From the NCBI RefSeq assembly GCF_022605725.1, contig NC_065554.1:18557100-18621099 (forward strand): DNA of 64,000 nt, read 5' to 3'. This DNA is from Anthonomus grandis grandis. Lineage: Eukaryota > Arthropoda > Insecta > Coleoptera > Curculionidae. This document shows positions 22,345 through 37,300 of the stretch, one piece after another. Within the stretch, counting starts at the first letter, position 1. Each line of letters opens with the position of its first letter. Under the pieces are notes generated by a model, which made no database searches, was not told the origin of the DNA, and saw nothing but the letters and a program-made list of their open reading frames with translations. Both the position numbers and the translations under genes were made by a program.

Positions 22345-25300
22345 CTGAAAAAAATACGCTATAATGAAATATAACTTGTAATAGTTACAAATTTACCTAA
22401 TTTGCTATTGCTGCTATTGGTACTACTGCTTATTGGGGAAATTTTAAGCTCTTGCACCTCGTCTTGCAGAAGCTGCTTTTCATGCAGCAACTCGTTAAAA
22501 TGCATCTCTTGTTCTTCCAGTTTATTTTCTAAATCCTTTTTTACCTTAAAAACAATAATTTATTACGGCATTTTAGTCATTTGTCAAACCCGTATGGATG
22601 TTTACTTTACTAAAATTGTTGCACTGATCTTCCAGCAGCTCATACTCAGATTTCAGATTTTTGTTTTCTTCATGGAGTTTATCACATTTATCTTTTAAGT
22701 CGAGAAAATCCTGCTGGATTTGAAGTATATCCACATTGTTTGAGGTTGGTACATCCGAAGGCGAATGGTTTTGGTCTGTTAGTGTGGTTATTTCAGACTA
22801 AAAAAATAGCCCAAAAGTCAGGAATTGAGTAGTATTTTTTTTTACAAATGAGTGAATTATCAAGCTCTACAATTTTTTGTAGATATACAGGGTGTCAATA
22901 GAAAAATTTCAATGCGAATATCTTTGAAAGCAAAAAGGTTGAAAGACCTTAATTTAGTACAAATGTTATAAGAGGTCTTGGGGTAAGGAACCTCTGGGGT
23001 TCTATGCACTCTAGTCCCTAAATCTTAAATAGCATCACCCTTTTTGTGATATCTCAAATTAAAGGTCTTTTTAAGTAGTAGTCATTTGGCAGATTTTTTT
23101 TATAACATACAGGTTAAAAAAAGTATACTATTTAAGCTAAATCAGCTACATTAAATAAAGGAAACATTTTTATTGTTAAATGCTATATTCTTCAAGATAT
23201 TTGTTGCTCAAATTTAATTTCTTTTTAGATACAAAGATATATTATATATTTTTTGCTCCAAAACTTTGAGTATATTGGGTCAGGTTTTAGTTGTCTTACA
23301 TAAACATAACATACTTCAATTTGTTGAATTGTATTTCAAAGATATTATAAACGGTTAATTTAACATGATTTAAAATAAAGTTTAAGGTTTTGTTTTTTTT
23401 TTTTAAATTAATCAATATCATACAGATGTACAGTTTAGTTGAAAAAAATCAAACAGTTTTTATTTATGGGTTTAAATATTGTTTTGCAGCACTGCTGTTA
23501 TAGTGACGAAAAAGGATGGATCAACTAGATCCTGTGTGGACCATAGAAAACTTAATGACGTCACTAAGAAAGATAGTTACTCACTTCCTAGAATTGACGA
23601 TACGCTTTCGATTCAAGCTAGTTTTCGACATTAGATCTAAAAAGTGCATATTGGCAAGTGGGCAGTCAGGAAGAAGACAAGGAGTCATCATTTTAGTGTT
23701 ATGCTATTTGGTATGTGTAATGTTTGCGCTACGTTCGAGAGGTTAATGAAATTTGTACTACGAGACATGCCTTGTGTACTTTGACGATGTTCTCGTAATG
23801 CGAAAAACTTAAGATGATCACCTCAAAGACCTAAAAGCAGTTTTTAACAAAATCCAGAATGCTCGGCTTAAATTGAACCTAAAGAAGTTCTCGCTCTTTT
23901 TCAACAGAAAGTGCATTTTTTTGAAAATTTATTACGGGAATACTAACCGAACAGGGTAAAATTGAAAGCATAAAGGACTGGCCGCCGAACAGGGAGTGCG
24001 ATCTTGCTTTTTGAAGGCTAAAAGCTGCTTTACATTCTAGTCCCATATTAGGATACCAAAACAACAAGGAAAGTTTATTTTGGATACAGATGCAAGCAAT
24101 ATTGGTGTTGAAGCTGTGCTATCATAAGTCCAGAATAGCGAGGAACGAGTCTTTTAGCAGAGTGTTGTTAAAGTAAGAATGAAATGATTGAGTCACGAGG
24201 AGAGAGCTTCTAGCTATTGTCAGAGCCGCAGGCCATTTCCACAAATACCTATATAGACAAAAGTTTCCAATTAGGACAGACCATATAGCTCTAAAATGGT
24301 TGTTGTAGATAAAACAACTAAAGGGACAAGTCGCAAGATGGTTAGAGAAGTTACAGCAGCACAATTTCAACATCAAACATCAGTCGGGTAAACTGCATAA
24401 CAACACAGACGCCTTATCCAGGAGACCTTGCCAGCCACAATGCGAACATTGTGCCAAAGTAGAAGAATTGGAAAGTGTGACATATAAGAAGTCTTAAATT
24501 TGAGGTTAGTAAAGGTTGGAGTACTGCTGAATTAATAAAATACGAACGCGAAGACCAAGTTATATGAGTAATTGTTCAGGAGAAGGACAACGGCAGATCA
24601 AGAGCGACATGGAGTGACGTAAATTCATAGTGCAGAAAAAGTCCGTTAAGGCCCTAGCACAAGATCCAGGGCTAGGATGAGCAAGTATAATGTAGGGCTG
24701 CCATTCGAAAGAATCGTCATCGATAATAACCGGTCCATTTCCCGAGACCAACAAGGGAAATAAGTACATCCTGGTTGCCATGGATTATTTTAGTCGATGG
24801 CCGGAAGTCTTTGCTCTTCCCAACCAAGAAGCGGTGACAGTAGCTGAGGTTTTAGTGAACAATGTCTTCAGCAGATTTGGGGTCGCTTTAGAGATCCATT
24901 CTAATAAAGGACGGAATTTCGAATCTAAGCTGTTTAAAAAACGTTGTGAACTGCTTGGAATTCACAGAACACGGACAACAGCCTTACATCCGCAATCTGA
25001 TGGCATGGTGGAGATTCATCAAGACAATCGAAGAACATTTTTCCAAGGTGGTGGATGAACATCAAAAGGATTGGGATCTCTACTTGCCAATGTTTTTGCT
25101 GGCCTACAGGTCCGCAGTTCATCGATACGACTGGGTTAACACCACTTATATGGTTACTTGGTGTTTGGTACATCAAGCAATGAGGAAATCAGAGTGGAGG
25201 ACTATGCGGACGATGTAAAAATAAAACTACACGATGTTCACGAATTGGTCAAAGAACGACTAAGGATTACAAGTACCCGGATAAAGACTCGATCCGACCC

Positions 25301-28300
25301 TAAAGCAACCAGTTCAGGATTTAAGCAAGGTGACAAAGTGTAGCCTTGGAACCCTCAAAGAAAAAAAGGGAAATCACCAAAGTGATGCCAGCCTGGGAAG
25401 ATCCATATGCGGTAGTAAAGAGGATGAGTGATGTCATCTATAGAATCCAGCGCAACCCTAAGACAAAGATGAAGGTAATTCATTTAGATAGGCTTAAGTT
25501 ATATTTAGGTCAGGCTGATCGGGACGATCGAATTTAAGAGGAGGGCAATGTTACAATGTTGCCTTACTACGGCCCTGTGTTGGTCAGATTATTCTAATCC
25601 ATTTATATTCGTTTATATTTGTACTTCTGCTAAATTTGTAGAACATTCTGCTAAATTTCTAAAAATTAGTAGGAGAATCTAATTGGGAATATATAGAGGG
25701 ACCTGATTCGATGTTAAGTTCAAGTGCGCTTATTTATTGAACCCACGGGAAATCCGTAACACTATTATTGGACCTGTAATTATTAATAGTAACCTTAATA
25801 GGGAATTTAATTATATAATAATTAATAACCTTAATAGTGGAGGTTCGTAAATGTTCGTAAACGTAGATTTTGAAGTATAGTATTAAATTTCTCGGAAAAA
25901 AATGTTCTTTTTACAACTTTACAACCCTCTAGTTCAAAATTATTTTTTGTTGAATATCATCGCTGCCATGTAAATCGCGAGGAATGATAGGTCCATACTT
26001 TTTTGAAGATAAAACGAAACATACAGTGAATTCAGAGCATTATCTGAGGAAGTCTGCGCAATTTTCAACAAAAGAACATGGTTCCAGCAGGTTAAAGCAA
26101 CGTACCACACACAGATCCAATGCGTCTGCCACGAATTCGCGGAATTTCTCGAGGAAAATAATTTCGAGAAGAGGTAATATAAATTGGCCTCCACACAGAC
26201 CTGATTTGAGTCCTATGGACTTTTTTCTGTAGGGTTTTTTCAAATCTAAAGTCTAAATATCTACGTAAATCAACTTCACTGGTGCAAAATTGATGTAAAC
26301 AAAGAAAACATAAAGTCGCGGTCTAACAGCATATAACAAATGTCTACACCTGTTTCTTTAGCTAGAGCATCATAAGATCAAAATTTTCTTTTAGGCTAAT
26401 ATTATTATAATAAATATATGATTTAGTTAGTTGGTCTCTTTGGGAAGAATGGATGAGATTTTTGTATTCCCTGGTGCATTTAAAACAAAGTATTCGCTAC
26501 GAAATGGGAGCCATCACGGAGCCTACTAATTAATGAACATTTATTCAATAAACGGCTTAATTTATTTTTGATTGATTTTTTAAATATAATTTTTTTTTTG
26601 AGGCACCTTGTATATAAATATGAGATATTTTATTTCTTCTGCAGGTAGAGATGAATATATTCTAGCATCTTAAAAAAAATCTGTCCATAAACCAATTAAA
26701 AAAAAAACAGCATTTTTAAGCAACCAGGGGCCGTATTTTTGAAACCATGCGAGAATCTTCGAATGCGAACAAAGTCGAGCGGCAAAATTCGCACACTAAT
26801 TAAAAATTGTATTTTTAAACAGCATTCGAAATTTCATTCGCATACGAACATGAAAATGTAGTGGCAACGTAGCAAAGTCAAGTGCTATTGGAAGAGACAC
26901 TGCATGCGAAAAAGTTCGTATAGGATGCGGTGAAAAATACGAATATCGATTTTTCACGCGAAATCCTCTAATTTCGATCAAATTCGAATGGTTTCAAAAA
27001 TACGGCCCCAGAATGTACCAACTCAAATTTTCCCAAAAAAATATTTAATTTTCTAGTAAATTAGAATGCATATTTTACTCACCCGTTTTTAGTTTGACGA
27101 ATTTTAAAATTTAGTTACGCTAAAATTTAAAACAAAATTGTAACAAATATTTTCTTACCTTTAATTGATCTCTCTGCCGTTCCAATTCCGTTCTGGACTT
27201 TTCGAAACTTTCCTTCTCGCTTTCCAACAATTCGCATCTCGCTTTATACTCTTCAACCTGATCGACTAATTTATCATGTTCTTCATTAATATTTTTATTA
27301 TCGGAAGATAACTGGTTCACTCTCACTTTAAGTTCCGAAATTTCTTGATTCAGTTTATCGCATTCGCTTTGTAAGGCCTGCAAAAGTCCATATTAAAAAC
27401 ATGCTTTAATGAAATTCGATCTTTAAGCTTTACCTCATTTTGTTTTTTAAATTGGTCGAGATCTTTTATTTTAGATTTGAGTGGTTTTAAACTATCACGC
27501 TCCTGAATGGTTTCTTCCAGCTTTTCTTTTAACTGTTTGTTTTCCTGCATCAAACTGTCTTTGTCTTTAGTGAGTACAGTAAATTGCTGCTCTATCACGG
27601 CCATTTCTTTGGTTTTAAAATTAAACTGCTCCGTTTTTTTTCTTAAGTCATTGTTCAGCCTAAATTCAAAATACTTATTATTCATTTTATAAAAAATGAG
27701 TTTATATATCGTGTTAATAATAGTGTGTTTAGAGGGTATTAATAAATTAGAGATACATGAATTGTCACTTTAGCAATTCGTAAGTTCTAATTCAATCACA
27801 AGATGTACTTAAATCTAGTAGGTACATATGGTGACAAAATTCTCAGATAATTTGATGTTGTAATCGAAAGTTGTTTAAAAACATATATCAAAATAAATTA
27901 CATTTCTGGAATACCACTTGTTAAATTCCAATTCAGACTAATTTAATCTGCCTACTTAAAAGGATATTTAACTTTAAATACTGGTTATACATTACCTGCT
28001 CAACAACAGTAGTAATGTTCATTTACATGACTTTCTTCTAGAACATTTATTACTTTGAGAATCAGAAATTTAAGTCAAATATATTTTTCAAACAATTTAA
28101 CCTAAATATCTTTATCCATATACCAGTAATGATTTGAATTGTACTTATTAATCACTTTAGTTGCTGTATTCATATGGATACAAATACAGGAACTTTTGAT
28201 TTAGGAATACAATCTCATTGTAGCCACATGGTCATAATGTCCAAATATTTGGATAATATTCAGGACTAACAATAATTAACATATTAAGGAAAATAATGTT

Positions 28301-31300
28301 ATTATTAATATTATCTTAATAACAACTAAGAACTGTGTAATTAATAACTAATAAAAGGGTATAACTAATAAAACATGAGAAAAGATCAATGTATTGAGCG
28401 AGCCAAATAAATCATAAGACAAACTTTTATTCATTCATTTAAAGGTCAAAATGACTGAGAATCATAACTAATTAACTGCGATTAAAGCACTGCGATAAAA
28501 TAATATCCCTAATATTGTAAATTTCGCCTAAAACTTGGATCCTTAAAATACGAGTATTAATACATTTATAAATACTCACGGTAATTAAAGGCAAACTTTT
28601 TAATTATTTTTTTAAATAAAAATTTGTTTTCACTTTTCTTTTTTAACTAAAACTTACTATTTATGAATATACTTACTTAATTTTCTCATTCTCCAATTCG
28701 CTTAATTTTCTTCTCGTGTCATCGAGTAGGGCAGCATCGCCAGAATGTTTATTTTTAGCTTCTTCATATAATTTTTCCACGCTTTCTAATGCTTGCTTAA
28801 TCTTATTTATCTCAATATTATTCTTATCTAATTCCTCTTGCATATTCTTCAATTTCGCCAGGGCGTCTTTCTTTTGCTTCTTTTCATTTTTCAGGGTTTC
28901 TGACATTTTCTTGTGCCTCTCTTCATATTGATCTATTTCGTTCCGTAGTTGGTTCATTATAGTGGTCAGTTCTTCGATCCTTTCTTGTCTAGTTTCTGTA
29001 AAAATTAAAACATATTATATAATATAATTTGAAAAGTTGTACTTAATCTTACGCAGATCTTTCGTTAAATAATCAATGGCCTTTTGCAACCTCGCTACCT
29101 CTTCCTTAAGCAGATCAATTTGCCCGTTTGAAAATTCGCTTTCTTCTTTTAATCTAGCATTTAGATTTTCCTTTTCTTCTTTTAAAAGAATAATTTCTTT
29201 AGTTAGTTTATTTAGTTGATCCTCAGATAGTTCAGATTTTTTATTTCCTAGCTAAAAATAAACAAATTTAATACAGAAACGGAATTATTTCTAGCTCCAA
29301 AGTCATACAACTAATCGAGTGATTAGTTGTACATGTGGGTTTTCTGCTAAAAGATCTTTAATAAGATTAATTTATTATAAATATAATATTAAAAATATAG
29401 TCTTTAGAGTCTTTATAAGACAAAAATTTCAGCAATTTTCATTTGTTGTATCAAGAAAAGTTTTTCGTTTCTATTTTCTCACTAAATTAAAATAAACAAT
29501 AGAGTAAACAGGAACATTTATTACAGCTCAAAAGAACGGTATGGGAGGGTCTTGGTTGAGGTTAGAGAGAATATTAAGTCAAGCATGTTAATGATAGTTA
29601 AAAAAGGCTTTTGTCGTACTTGAATAAAAATGGTAAATATATTATCTTGATTCTTGTTATATTCTAACTCAGATGTCTCAATTTAGGAGAAACTCACGCA
29701 TAATTTATAGGGCAAACTCACATTATAACTTTATTATTGAGGGCGATTTTTTGTCAGATGTAAGATGGTAAAAGTCGGGGCTGTTGGTATCTCATTCAAC
29801 TCTGTTGCAAATATTTTTTTTTTGTATGGATGGCTGGATGGCTTTGTCTTAGTATTTTGCCAGTTTTGGTTATTTAATGTGTCTATAAACGTATTTAATA
29901 CCTACTTTTCTTTTTTAAACTTTTTACAAATTAATAAGATACCTATAATAATAGCGCCGTGCTGGATTTATATTTTTCTCTAATGTGAAAGGTATAAAAG
30001 AGCAAATAATAGCCTATGATGCGATATACCATATTATTCACCATCTCATAATTATTATGATACAGAAAGCACTATTGATTTTAGAAATTGTAACTTGAAA
30101 TTGAAGCTTCAGTAGCCTGGAGTTATTTAACTATTGTGCTATTCCAACTCTATACATAATATTAAGAGTCAATAGAGAGGTTGGGCATAATTTTTGAGTC
30201 ATTTCAGCAATGTAAAAAGAATATCTGATCATCCTGACGTTATGGCATATTCTAAATATCCATGTGTTGTCTGAAATATCGCCATCACCTTGCCAGGTTC
30301 ATTCTCATATGGACCCAATGGAGTATCTCCCTTTCTACTAAAGAGGTGTGTATGTACACTGTCTTATCCATTGTTCCCAGTTATTTAATTTTTCCCTGAG
30401 GAAAGCTTATTTTCCTAAATTCTCGAAACAGAGTTATATGTACCCAAGTCATCAGTCAGGAGACAAGAGTAACAGAAATAAAAATAATATAAATAAAGAG
30501 GCATCTATCGTCAATCCATGGGTATAAAAAGTCTAAATAAATTAGTTTTGAGTAATGGAACAATCTATATTAAATAACATGTATTCATCCCAAAGAATGC
30601 ATGACAACAAACCTGCATTGAAGCAATTAAGAGTGAATTTCCAGTGCACAGGATACAATGAGAGCTTTTGACAAAAGTTACTTTCCCTTGTTACTGGCTA
30701 AGTGCCTGGGCACCAGAGGTGGAGCCTTGAACTAGTTGGCAAGTTTTCTTGTAGAAATAGAGGATGAACGCCATTATACCGGATATATTACGCGAATATA
30801 CAGGTACGCATTGTCCAAAATAATTTTAGACAAATTTAATTGCCTCTCTATGCGAAATAAACGATTCCCCAACCTGTATATACACAGAATGACATCGATA
30901 TGCTTGTAGCTTGGTCTAATATGTATAGTTTTTGCTTGAATGCATTAAGATGTTTTGTGATTATATTTTCCAAAAAAGTTTTTTTAGCGTTTTGTTTATT
31001 ATATTAATGAAGAATCTCTGTCAATATTTCCTTGATATTGTTTATAGCAAACCACCATGTCATATTTTTTACTATTTTCAAACGCTTTCATTGTATTTAT
31101 TATTTTTGTTAAACTAATTATGATAAAATAAACGTCAATAACTTGAGACAATGAGTATGTTGCCTACTTATTGTCATGGTTTACTAGAATGCCTTTATAT
31201 TATCTACTGGTTGCCTTGAGCTTGATCTTGTACAGAGTGCAAGCTCTGACCTTATTAGTTGCCATGAAAATGATTAAATAATAATATTAAGCTAAACATT

Positions 31301-34300
31301 AGGTATTTTGGTTTTTAGAGCATTTATTGGAAACTAAAGTATTTAATGTTGTATCATTTTAAGGAAAAAAAAACTTATAGGCGTCGAAAAATACAGAGTG
31401 TATGGCTTAAAAAAGACCAAGTTGTCATAGCTCTTAAACGCCAATGAATTCTACACAAAAATATCTATCCAAAGCAGTGTTCACCTTGTCTCTACCTTAA
31501 ATAATGTGCGACCTATGGCAGCTCCGTGTGAATTTTTTTGTTTAGGTACTCCAGGTAGAATTTATCTAAATAGCAGAAGAAAACCCATCATAAGTTTCGT
31601 TATTGATACAATTTCATCACTATTAGTAAAACTGGAGACCATTTGGTTAGGATCCTCCAATTTATGCCAAACACTTTCAGGAATTCGGAATGCTTTGACA
31701 TTCGTTTAACAATGCTCGAGCTATTTGGCTACTATTGTATTTCATGAAAATGATGCTCCACCCAGTTTGACGAATTCACCTTTCACAGATCCAAGAATAA
31801 CCACCTTTTTAACTTTATAATATATGGTACTAAATCTAGAAGGTGTAATGGAAGAACAGCTCCTGTAAAACTAACTCTCAAACAAACAAAAAATGGATAG
31901 AATTAGCATTTGCCACAAGACAACGCACATTTTCATTCATCACAACATCTTAGCATTTTGACTCATGCCCAACCAAAAAGGAGAGTTGATAACACTAGAC
32001 TCATAAATGGAAAACGTTCTGGTCTGTATCTCAAAGGTAAAACTAGTTAGTTCAATTCTGTTCTGCAGCATTATTAGTTTCACAAAAAAGTGGAACATGT
32101 TTGCGAAAGCGGCAAAGTTTTATCTTTAAAAATATGCCAAATATCCTGCAATTACAACCAAAATGGGACACTACGATGGAGTTTCACAGAGTAGAGATTT
32201 TACCTTACACACCTTAAACGTTCGTTTTGTCTCGAGTATGGATAAATAGTATGGTCATATTACTTTACGCATATAGTATGTACGCCTTATAGAGAAGGTA
32301 CAGAGAAAATTTATGCGACTACCTTGCAATGCTATCATTGGATAGGAAAATCTAATTTTCGAAATTGTGTTTATTTTAAATTTAGCAAGACGTTTCGGTT
32401 GGAAACTACCACCAATAATTATCAAGTAAGTGTACACTAACAATAATATCTCTTCTACAAGCATATAGGAGAGACAGTGTAGAGGTGTATGACGTCTGGT
32501 CATACGTGAAGCGCCTTGTTAAAGGTTCCTTGGTTTTGCGTGATGTAAGTTGCTTCCAGGAATTTTTCTTCCAATGTTGATCCTTGTACAAAACATTTGC
32601 TTCTGTCCAAGATATGTTGTGGCCATTGGACCAAGCGTGTTCTGCTATTCTTAATCTGAAACTCAGCTTACTTCGTCGAACTCCTTCGGGACACTGACGT
32701 TAGACGCACCGCTAAGCTAGTAAGCTTTGACGTTATACAAATGTGCCCATCGGAGAATCTCTTAACATCGTCACGAAAGGAGTCAGAAAGGCCGTACTGG
32801 ACTTTCACTGTAGAGAGTGATAAATGTTTGGAGCTTAAGGACAGCTCATTCTAAACCGAAGCTGTGGCTTAGATGTCGATAATACATTTATTATTTAGAA
32901 ACAAAAGAAAGACAAAGAGCTAGTAAACTTACTGGAGCACCTCAATAACATTAGGCGAAGCATCAAGTTCACAATGCAGTTGGAAACTGAGTAAGCACCG
33001 CCCTTCTTAGATGTTCTTGTAAAGAACAACAATGGACGCCTAAGGACTTCAGTCTATCACAAACCAATACACACAGGACAACTCCAATCATCCTGGTTCA
33101 ACAAAGGTGGGAATCCATAAAACCCTGTGTAGAAGGGCAGCCACAATATGTAACAATAATAATGACTTCAACAACAAATAAAGAAAACATCACCAAAGAC
33201 TCAAAGCAGAACAGGTATTCAAACAAAGTAATAAAGACCTCTATTAAAAATGCGGCAGAAATAACAAGGAAAGAGCCACAGCAACTGGAGGAGCCTGCAG
33301 GATTTTTAAGGATTCAAGAGTATACGATCAAGACAATCATACGAGGTTTAGTATTGAAGACTGAGTCTATTAAACATCAGGAACTGTATAGATTAAATCC
33401 CCTGTGAATGTGGAGATTCATAGATAGGTGAGACAAAGCGACCAGTGGAATTGAGGACAAAAGAACATCAAAAGTGGACTCGAACATGAGAGATTTCCAG
33501 ATCAGGAATAGTAGAACAAGCTTGATCCAATGGCTAAAACAACACACATTAGACAGAAGGAAAGATTTTGAAAACTTATTGAGGTATTAACGTCTGGTGG
33601 AGTGGTCTGATAATCTTCGTATTATCTTAAACTTATAATGGAATCAAACTGCCAAAGTAAGAATTAAAAGCAATACAACGGACAATTTCATTATTTAAGA
33701 AAGGAGGAGGATAGGAGTGCATCCTGTGACCTATACTGATTAAGGTATATTCGGAGGAAATATTTTAAAAAGCACTGAACAAATCAACAGATGGCGTTAT
33801 TATCAATGGCGAATGTCTGTATAATCTGCGATACGCAAATAATGTGGGGATCATGCGCATAGCAAAGAAGGATTGTAGCGGCTTATAAATCGAGTAGTTA
33901 CCGTCTGTGAGGAATATGACATGAAAATTAATATAAATAAAACTAAAACAATGGTAATCAGTAAAAAACCTAAATGCTAGCGCTAAGATAACCCTAATCG
34001 GGAACACCCTAGAAAGAGTGAGGAAAATTACATATCTGGGCTGCATACTCAATGATAGTGGGGATCATTCAGTTGAGATAAAGGGTAGAATAGAAAAGGT
34101 GAGAGCAGTATTTAATAACATTCTTAAGATGCTGTGTAATCTCAGACTTAACCTGAAAACCAGGTTCCGTGTTCTGAGGTTTTATATTTTTAGCATATGG
34201 GTTTATGGCGAGAAAACGTTTACCCTAACAGAAACAACACCAACAGTAAAGGCCTTTGATATGGTGCTACCGCAGTATGCTAAAAATTCCTTGTACAAAC

Positions 34301-37300
34301 CATACTACCAATATGGAGGTCCTAAACCATATGGAGAAACAAACAGAAATAATGAATACTGTCAAATAGAGAAAAGTCAATTACTCTAGACATATAATGA
34401 GAACCGAAAAATACAGAACGCTACAACTTGTAATTTGAAAAAAAATAGGCGAAAAAAGGGGACCAGTCAAAAGAAGGAATTCATGACTGAAAAACTTGTG
34501 AAAATGGACGAATATGACTTTAATTGAATTGTTCCGAGCTAAAATTGATAAAATCAGATAGGCTAATGTAATCGCGAGGCAATCTGAGAGGATAATGCAC
34601 AGTGAGAAGAAGAAAGATCTTGTGCAAGAAAAGGAAGAAAAGATAACTCCTGGAAGCAACTTACATCACGCCAAACCTAGGAATCTTCTGCGCAAGCCAA
34701 CCTGTGGAATAGCTATTGCTGTTATTTTACAGTTTACACTTGATAAATGTTGGAGATGCATACTTCCTAACCTAAACGTTGTACTTAATTTAAATTAAAG
34801 ATAATGTAATTCTCCATCTTTCAAAAATTTAATAAATACTTTATATCCCAATCTAATTTTTTATAACAGATGCAAAAGTATAATTGAGGGCTTTAAGATT
34901 TATGAACGGCTTTGTAAGAAAATTTATAAGAATCAAGAGTGAACCTATTATTGAAAACTAATCAAATCAATTTATTTGTTAACTAATCAAAGTGCAAAAT
35001 GAATAGCAGAAGTTACGACGTCGTATTTTTTTGCTTATGGATACTAGAAAACGTATAACTATAATAATACAATCAGAAAACTTCCAAGTATTTTTTATAC
35101 CCAATATAGATATATCTCAAATAAATCTCTCCTTCTCTCTTCAAATAAATCTATAAATGGTAAAAAAATATTCAATTTTAACCCATTTGCTTTAATATAG
35201 TTAGATAAATAAATGTAATCACTTTTTAATTTCACTCACCTCGAACGTATCTATTAAATCTTGTTTCTCCTTACGAAAACTATTTTCCATTTCGGAGTTT
35301 TTCTCTTCTAACTGGATTATTTGCTGATTCAACTCGTCTATTTTATTTTCTATGTGACTTCCTTTGGATAAGGCCCTTTCGAATGTTTTCCTTTCAGTTT
35401 CAAACGAGTCTAATAAATTTTTATTTTTTTCTTCCAATGATTTCACTTTCAGTTCTAGCAGACTGCATTCGGTTTTTTCTATTTCCAAGGAATCAATTTG
35501 CTCTTGCTTGATATGGAGCAACTCTTGCAGTTTCGCGATTTCTTGTTCCTTAGCCAAGTTATCCTAAAGTATATGTTAAAAAATATAATAAAAATTAAAA
35601 TATTAAAAACTTCAATTTACCTTATGCAACTTAACGATAGTTTCCTCTTTTTTCTTCAAATATTCCTTGAATTTTGCCACTTTTTCGGTCAACCTATGAT
35701 TACTACCTTCAAGATCTTTAATTTTTTCATCTTTAACTTTTAGTTCCTGATGTTCGACTAAAATTTTATTAAAAAGCACCCTTTCTGCCTCGAAATTCTT
35801 TAAAAGCTCATTGCGTTCTAGCTCCATTTCTTGCAATTTTAATTTCAGTAAATTGCATTCTGATGTCTCCAGCTCAACTGCCTGTAATCAAAAGCAATAC
35901 GTTCATTTATTTATCATTTAAGAAAAAAATTAAAGGTTTTACCTGTTGTCTCTCTTCAAATATTCTGACTTTGCCAAACAGCTCTTCATTGATCTTCTTT
36001 AATTCCAAATTTTCTTTAGCTAAAATCACATTTTCTGTCTTAAGTTCCTCCTTGTGGCTAACGAGCTCCTCATCTTTTTTATGGAAACTTTGGTCGTATG
36101 CCTCCCTTTCACGTTCAAACGATTTTATCAGACACTCCTTCTCGTTTTGCAACTGTTGCACTTTAATTTGCAACAAATTACATTCGGTTTTATCCATGTT
36201 TATCGCTTCGTCTCGCTCTTCCATTATCCTTAACGCTTCCTTGGCTTTCTCTAGTTCATGTTCAACTTCTAATTTTAATTTGTTCACTTCTACAATGGTT
36301 TTTTCCTTTTCTTTTAGGAATCCTTTTAGCCTCGCGATTTTTTCTTCCAATTTTTTGTTTCGTTCTTCCAGTTCGCTTATAACGATATCTTTCACTTTTG
36401 CCTCGTTGTGCTCCTCCATGACTTTGTTAAATAATTTCCGCTCCAACTCGAAACTCTCCAATAGAGATTGTTTTTCTTTCTCTAAAGTTTGAACCTTTAT
36501 CTCGAATAAATTGTTCTCGGTGGTTTCCAGTTCGAGGGATTCTTGTTTTTCTTCGAGAAGTCTGAAAATAATAATATACTTAAACTAAAAAGGTAAATAC
36601 TAAATCAGAGGTATTATTTTGCATAAACGTTACTTTGTTTTTAAAAAAGTTAACTTGAAATAAGAAAAAAATCGACGGAATTTAGTTTATCTTAGGTATT
36701 TACTTTAGTTAAGACAAAATTAATTATGAGGTAAGTTTCCAGTATATTTTCAAATGTTTTTATATATACTATAAATAAGAGCAATTCACTTGTTTGTGAT
36801 AAAGAATATTAGAAAATCGTGCCCTCCTCTAATTAGTAAGTATAACAATTTAGTTTTGTGCAGTTTGTTCATACTGGAGATGGTTGTGCTTTATTTTAAG
36901 ATTGACTTTAAAAATTGTGACTTGTTGGCATTGTAAAAATAAGAACTCCTAGAAGGTTCGGCCTAAGTTCGGCCTATTTATAAATAACGTATGTAGATGG
37001 CGCTAGCTATTCTTCACTTTGAATTTTTAAGCAATTTATTGGAATCAGGTTGTTTTTCTCTCTCTCTGACTAAAGTGATTTTTCTATCTCTTCTTTGTCA
37101 TTGATCAATTTTTTGGTATTGACATTTTCGATACTGGACTGTTGCATTGTTTATCCTGTAATTTAAATACTTTGCTTTTTGGGATTATCCATTGATTTTC
37201 GTACTCGCTGAAACTTAAATTTAAGTGAGACAACGTTGTATTCTTAATTCTTGTAAAATTGGGAATTAATAGCCCATTATAATTATGATAAAAACACATG

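Noticed and set aside
29765..29983. 72-codon frame rich in Phe and Ile in a golgin intron
   Set aside because: Its composition is what T-rich DNA gives by chance, and there is no conserved motif.
31380..32050. Degenerate region that might be a DNA-transposon transposase
   Set aside because: No catalytic motif could be placed with confidence, and matching terminal repeats were not found.
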